This document shows positions 60,735 to 64,000 of a stretch of 64,000 nt of DNA, one piece after another (position 1 is the first letter of the stretch; every line of letters begins with the position of its first letter). The notes under the pieces were generated by a model. That model was not told the origin of the DNA, did no database searches, and saw only the letters and a program-made list of their open reading frames with translations. The translations under genes were made by a program, and so were the position numbers. The stretch comes from Verrucomicrobiaceae bacterium UBA2429 (GTDB lineage Bacteria > Verrucomicrobiota > Verrucomicrobiia > Verrucomicrobiales > Verrucomicrobiaceae): contig DDQZ01000069.1 of assembly GCA_002343505.1 (NCBI GenBank), positions 1 through 64,000 of the forward strand, written 5' to 3'.

Positions 60735-62261
60735 TTACTTCGCCAACTCGTAGCAGACCATCTCGCGGTCGTTGCGCAGGAGCAGCCAGCGGCCGACAAG
60801 GGTGGGCGGATTCCAGGTTTTACTGGAGAGCGCGGGCAGGCGGGCGATTTCCTCCGGGCCGTCCGCGCCGGGACGCACGAGCACGACGGGGCCGGGCTCG
60901 GTCTGAATGAGGAGCAGGCCGCCCAACTGCAAATGCTGGCCGAAGCCGTAACGCCCCTGCCGCCAGAGGCGCTCCCCGCTTTCCAGGTCCACGGCCACGA
61001 GCGTGCCCTCATCCAGCGCATAAGCGCGGCCGTCGAGCACGGTGGCGCTGCTGAACTTGGTGCGCGGCGCGCTGGCGCTCCAGACGAGGGCGCTTTCGAA
61101 GCCGCCGCCGCTGGCTCGGATTTCAAGCAGGTGGCTTTTCTGCCCGTAGCTGGAGGTCACCAGGATACGGTCCGGCCCCGCCTGAGCTGGCTGGCCGACC
61201 TTGGGGTAATCCCCGGGCCACGGATGCCGCCACAGCACGGTGCCTGTGGCAGTGTCATGCCCTGTGACAGAGGCGGCATTGACGGAGACGATCTGCTCGC
61301 GTCCGGCCAGAGTGCGCAGGGCAGGGGTGCTGTAGCTGGCGGCCTCCCCGCCAGCCTGCCAGGAGGGCTCGCCGGTGCGCGCGTCATAGGCCAGCAGCGT
61401 GGGCGCGCCATTGCCGCCGGTGACGATGACACGCGCGCCGTGCAGGAGCGGGGAGCCGCTTTTGCCATACATGAGGTTGCCCGTCTTTGTCTCCGCCAGG
61501 ATGTCGCGCCGCCAGAGCCGCGCGCCAGTGGCGAGGTCGAGGCAGTTCAGGATGCCAGTGCCGCCGAGTGTGTAAACGCGCGCGCCGTCGGCGGAAATGG
61601 CGGGCGTGGCGCGCGGGCCGTCTCCGCCGAGTGGCTCGGAGAAAAGCGCCTCATCCGTGTGACTCCACAGCAGCGCGCCGGTGACGATGTCATAACAATT
61701 CACGCATTCATCAGAGTCGCGCTGCTCCTGGGTCACGGCGCGGCGACCCGCCACGGCAAAGCCGGACCAGCCTTTGCCGGCAGCCTGCCGCCATGCCTCG
61801 CGCGGCGGATGCGCGGCCCAGTCGGTCTTCCAGGCGGGCGCAGGGAAGATGCCGTCGCCGCTCGCTCCCATGAAGGAGCGCATGTCGGCGAGTCCGGCGG
61901 GGATTTCGGCCAGGTCGAGACCGGCGGCTTTGGCTTGCGGTGCCGGTGCGGCGGGTGCGGACACCGTCCAGCGCCAGGCGAAGCGCGGCATGGCGGTGCC
62001 GTCGGCGGAGCCTTCGTAGCGCAGCAGCAGCCTGCCCGCGCCCCACAGCGCGGCACCCGCGAGCAGGACGAGCGCAAGTCGTTTCAAACGCCGTCCCCGC
62101 GCTCCCAGCGCCCACCAAAGGCAAAGCAGCAGCACAACCAGAAGACTCAGCAGCACCACGCCCAGCGAGCGCGCCACATGGTCAGTTGCCAGCAGCCATG
62201 CGGCCAGCGCGGCGGGCAGGAGGATGATGACGATGGGGAAGGTGAATGAGCGGCGGGGCAT
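60735..62261 (-). CDS. Membrane-anchored PQQ-type beta-propeller protein
   Basis: A 508-residue protein with three N-terminal membrane helices (about 8-25, 31-52, 60-78) and a periplasmic eight-bladed-type propeller. Repeated blade motifs are TGALLWSHTDE, ATGARLWRRD, TGEPSWQAG, ATGTVLWRHP and ESGERLWRQG, the PQQ-enzyme-like tryptophan docking pattern. It resembles BamB-like propellers but carries a multi-helix anchor rather than a lipoprotein signal. No quinoprotein catalytic residues were recognised, so it may be a protein-interaction platform. Confidence 0.82.
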   Translation of the reverse strand: MPRRSFTFPIVIILLPAALAAWLLATDHVARSLGVVLLSLLVVLLLCLWWALGARGRRLKRLALVLLAGAALWGAGRLLLRYEGSADGTAMPRFAWRWTVSAPAAPAPQAKAAGLDLAEIPAGLADMRSFMGASGDGIFPAPAWKTDWAAHPPREAWRQAAGKGWSGFAVAGRRAVTQEQRDSDECVNCYDIVTGALLWSHTDEALFSEPLGGDGPRATPAISADGARVYTLGGTGILNCLDLATGARLWRRDILAETKTGNLMYGKSGSPLLHGARVIVTGGNGAPTLLAYDARTGEPSWQAGGEAASYSTPALRTLAGREQIVSVNAASVTGHDTATGTVLWRHPWPGDYPKVGQPAQAGPDRILVTSSYGQKSHLLEIRASGGGFESALVWSASAPRTKFSSATVLDGRAYALDEGTLVAVDLESGERLWRQGRYGFGQHLQLGGLLLIQTEPGPVVLVRPGADGPEEIARLPALSSKTWNPPTLVGRWLLLRNDREMVCYELAK

Positions 62262-62297
62262 GGCAGTGTGAGGTTTACGCTTGCCGCTGCCGGGGCG

Positions 62298-62753
62298 TCA
62301 CTCCCGGCGCAGGATGCCGTCGCTCAAAATGCGCGCGCGCAAACCGCCATGTCCTTTCAACGCGTCTTCCGCGCCCTCGGCAAAGGCCTGGTTCATCCAG
62401 TGGCAGGGCGCGCTTTCCTGCGTGCCGATAAAGCGCACTCCCTGCACCTCGAACTCCCCTCCGATGAGCTCGTTCAAATCCGCTCCCGTGGTGATGATGT
62501 TGCGCCTGAAGACGGATGGCGGCAGGTCATGAATGCCAAACTGCGCGCACAGCCGCTCATAAACTTCGTGCTCGAAGAAGGTGACCTGGCCTTTGTAATC
62601 CTCTTTGTAGCCAAAAAAGCGGTCGCCACGAAGACCCTTTCCCGCCACGCACTCCACCTCGTCCACTTCGAGCATGGGAGCCGTGCCCGCAGGCTGTCCA
62701 TGATGACCGTAATAGTTGTGTTCTGGAGAGATGTAGAGATGCAGCAGGCGCAT
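62298..62753 (-). CDS. MOSC domain protein
   Basis: A 151-residue stand-alone MOSC protein: LLHLYISPEHNYYGHHGQPA, GKGLRGDRFFGYKEDYKGQV, NIITTGADLNELIGGEFEV and GTQESAPCHWMNQAF, in which the Cys of PC is the likely sulfur or Mo-cofactor binding residue. MOSC domains carry sulfur or the molybdenum cofactor in sulfurases and YiiM-type proteins. moaA is the only other Mo-related gene here, some 38 kb away. Start MRLLHLYIS at 62753. Confidence 0.9.
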   Translation of the reverse strand: MRLLHLYISPEHNYYGHHGQPAGTAPMLEVDEVECVAGKGLRGDRFFGYKEDYKGQVTFFEHEVYERLCAQFGIHDLPPSVFRRNIITTGADLNELIGGEFEVQGVRFIGTQESAPCHWMNQAFAEGAEDALKGHGGLRARILSDGILRRE

Positions 62754-62845
62754 GGCGCGGCACCATCCAAGCGCGGAGGCGCTTTGCAAGCGCGGGTCCA
62801 GTTTCCACGGGCGGCGCGGGTTTGAGTGCCCGGACTACGGGCCGT

Positions 62846-63958
62846 CTACACCGTGATCCGCCGGTTGCGCGCGGTGACGGGCCACGTCTCGACGGCCCTG
62901 CCCCGGTCAATGACGACGGCCTCGCCGTGCATCGAGACGGTGGGGCAGACGTGGCGGGGGATGCCGTGCAGAGCCTGGCCGATGAGAAACTCGTGCGCGC
63001 GCTCGGTGTGAAGCACGAGGTGCTCCTCGCTCTGCATGAGCACCTCGGCCTCCGGCAGCTCCTCGAATTTCACGCGGGGGTGGGGGTTTTCGGGCGCCAC
63101 GGATTTGTGGCCTAGATCAAGCGTGAGACGGTCCTTGCCCGGCTTGCTGATGACGCGCGCGAGCAGAACTGCAGCGGGCAGGAAGGCCAGGTCGGGGTGC
63201 CTTTCACCGTAACCAAAATCCCACAGCACGGTGGTGCCGGGGCTGCAAATGCGGTCGGCGTGCCCGGCATGATAACCAAAGGTGGGCGAGCCGCCGGCCA
63301 CGAGCTCCGCCACATGCGCGCCCTCCCCCTCCAGGCGCTGGCGGAAGGCGAGCACGGGCGCGAAGGCGGCCTCCGCGCGCTCCCGGCGCACGGCCAGCTC
63401 GGCATCGTGGATGTGGCCGTCGTAGGCGTGCAGGCCGCGGAAGATGAGGCCGGGGGTGTCTTTGATGACATGAACGAGAAAAGCGGCGGCCTCGCCGGGC
63501 TCGATGCCGGTGCGCCCCATGCCGCAGTCCAGCTCCAGAAAAACGCCGAGGGTGACGCGGTGCTGCTGCGCGGCGGAGGCCAGAGTGCGGATGCTCTCCT
63601 CGTCATCGGCGATGGCGGAGAACTGCACGCCGGGGTGCTTTTCCGCCAGGCGCGCGAGGCGGTGCGCGTTCGGCCCCACGCAGGTCATGGCGAGCATGAC
63701 ATCGGCCGCGCCCGCGTCCGCGCACATCTCGGTCTCGGCGATGGTGGAGGTCTTGAACTTCGTGATGCCCAGCTCCACCTGGCGGCGGGTGAGCGGCAGC
63801 AGCTTGTGCGTCTTCACATGCGGCCGCAGCCGCGCCGGCCCGCCTGTGGTCTCCAGCATGAGCCGCAGATTGTGCTCGATGCGCGGCCGGTAAAGCAGCA
63901 GCGCGGGAGAGGCGATCTCGGCCTCATTGTCAACGTGGAACCAGGCGTGAAGGGACAT
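62846..63958 (-). CDS. D-threonine aldolase-like PLP enzyme
   Basis: A 370-residue fold-type III PLP enzyme. The PLP lysine is in LRPHVKTHK. The barrel continues with FLELDCGMGRTGIEPGEAA and ELVAGGSPTFGYH. The C-terminal beta domain has the HVCPTVSMHGEAVV metal-binding site, where His and Cys bind zinc or another divalent ion; D-serine dehydratase and D-threonine aldolase share this. The substrate cannot be decided between a D-hydroxy amino acid aldolase and a dehydratase. It is the last complete gene; 63959-64000 hold nothing recognisable. Confidence 0.9.
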   Translation of the reverse strand: MSLHAWFHVDNEAEIASPALLLYRPRIEHNLRLMLETTGGPARLRPHVKTHKLLPLTRRQVELGITKFKTSTIAETEMCADAGAADVMLAMTCVGPNAHRLARLAEKHPGVQFSAIADDEESIRTLASAAQQHRVTLGVFLELDCGMGRTGIEPGEAAAFLVHVIKDTPGLIFRGLHAYDGHIHDAELAVRRERAEAAFAPVLAFRQRLEGEGAHVAELVAGGSPTFGYHAGHADRICSPGTTVLWDFGYGERHPDLAFLPAAVLLARVISKPGKDRLTLDLGHKSVAPENPHPRVKFEELPEAEVLMQSEEHLVLHTERAHEFLIGQALHGIPRHVCPTVSMHGEAVVIDRGRAVETWPVTARNRRITV

Positions 63959-64000
63959 GCGCGCAGTGGATAGCGGGCGCGGCGCGCGGTGGCAAGACAG

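Overview
The window reads as a high-GC chromosomal segment of a verrucomicrobial bacterium, probably close to Prosthecobacter/Verrucomicrobiaceae. No rRNA or tRNA gene was seen, so this rests on protein content: a TIGR02597-type secreted protein (10801-11829), an SHD1-like secreted protein (60206-60688), a secreted sulfatase, a DUF4091 protein, long three-domain IspG, Zn-ribbon MotA/TolQ proteins, and many short palindromic intergenic repeats. Shine-Dalgarno sites are rare; many gene pairs are coupled by ATGA overlaps instead.

Layout. 1-1510: a 21-bp tandem repeat array, then a fibronectin-III protein and a small tail-fibre-like protein. 1669-7512: CDGSH protein, lysine 2,3-aminomutase, a 190-bp palindrome, VOC and Nudix proteins, a secreted protein, a MazEF-type toxin-antitoxin pair and a CBS-containing Mn-pyrophosphatase. 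7595-10392: MrpA and MrpB without MrpC-G. 10801-14670: two large secreted proteins ending at a clear terminator. 14745-17534: citramalate synthase and a DUF3500 protein. 17640-22382: a putative metal or haem uptake island (two paralogous CPLC-motif membrane proteins, a mono-haem c-type protein, a TonB receptor, a PepSY membrane protein, and a relic of an outer-membrane barrel). 22925-24219: MoaA and a monooxygenase-like protein.

24300-29480 is the most unusual system: an LRR protein followed by a Zn-ribbon MotA/TolQ channel and two different coiled-coil membrane partners, only one of which keeps the expected membrane Asp. 29522-31014 holds a carrier protein coupled to a flavoenzyme. 31069-40663 holds a K+ channel with RCK domains and a leftward envelope-polysaccharide operon (deacetylase, GT4, DUF4091, GT4, Wzc-like protein) in which palindromic repeats have become part of two reading frames. 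40755-49947 includes an aldolase, an orphan nuoA, a fused lipid A acyltransferase/heptosyltransferase, TPR and secreted proteins, a sulfatase, a methyltransferase and a DUF3108-like protein. 49968-50216 is a repeat cluster. 50222-54620 contains a radical SAM/TcmP pair, AMP nucleosidase and a serine hydrolase. 54667-63958 is mainly housekeeping: IspG, NadA, a fused M16 peptidase, an SHD1-like protein, a PQQ-type propeller, a MOSC protein and a D-threonine-aldolase-like enzyme.

Much of the window builds or modifies the cell envelope (polysaccharide, lipid A, secreted proteins, TonB uptake, ion transport). Fe-S enzymes are frequent (KamA, MoaA, SPL-like radical SAM, IspG, NadA, CDGSH). All assignments come from reading motifs by eye; no database search was run.
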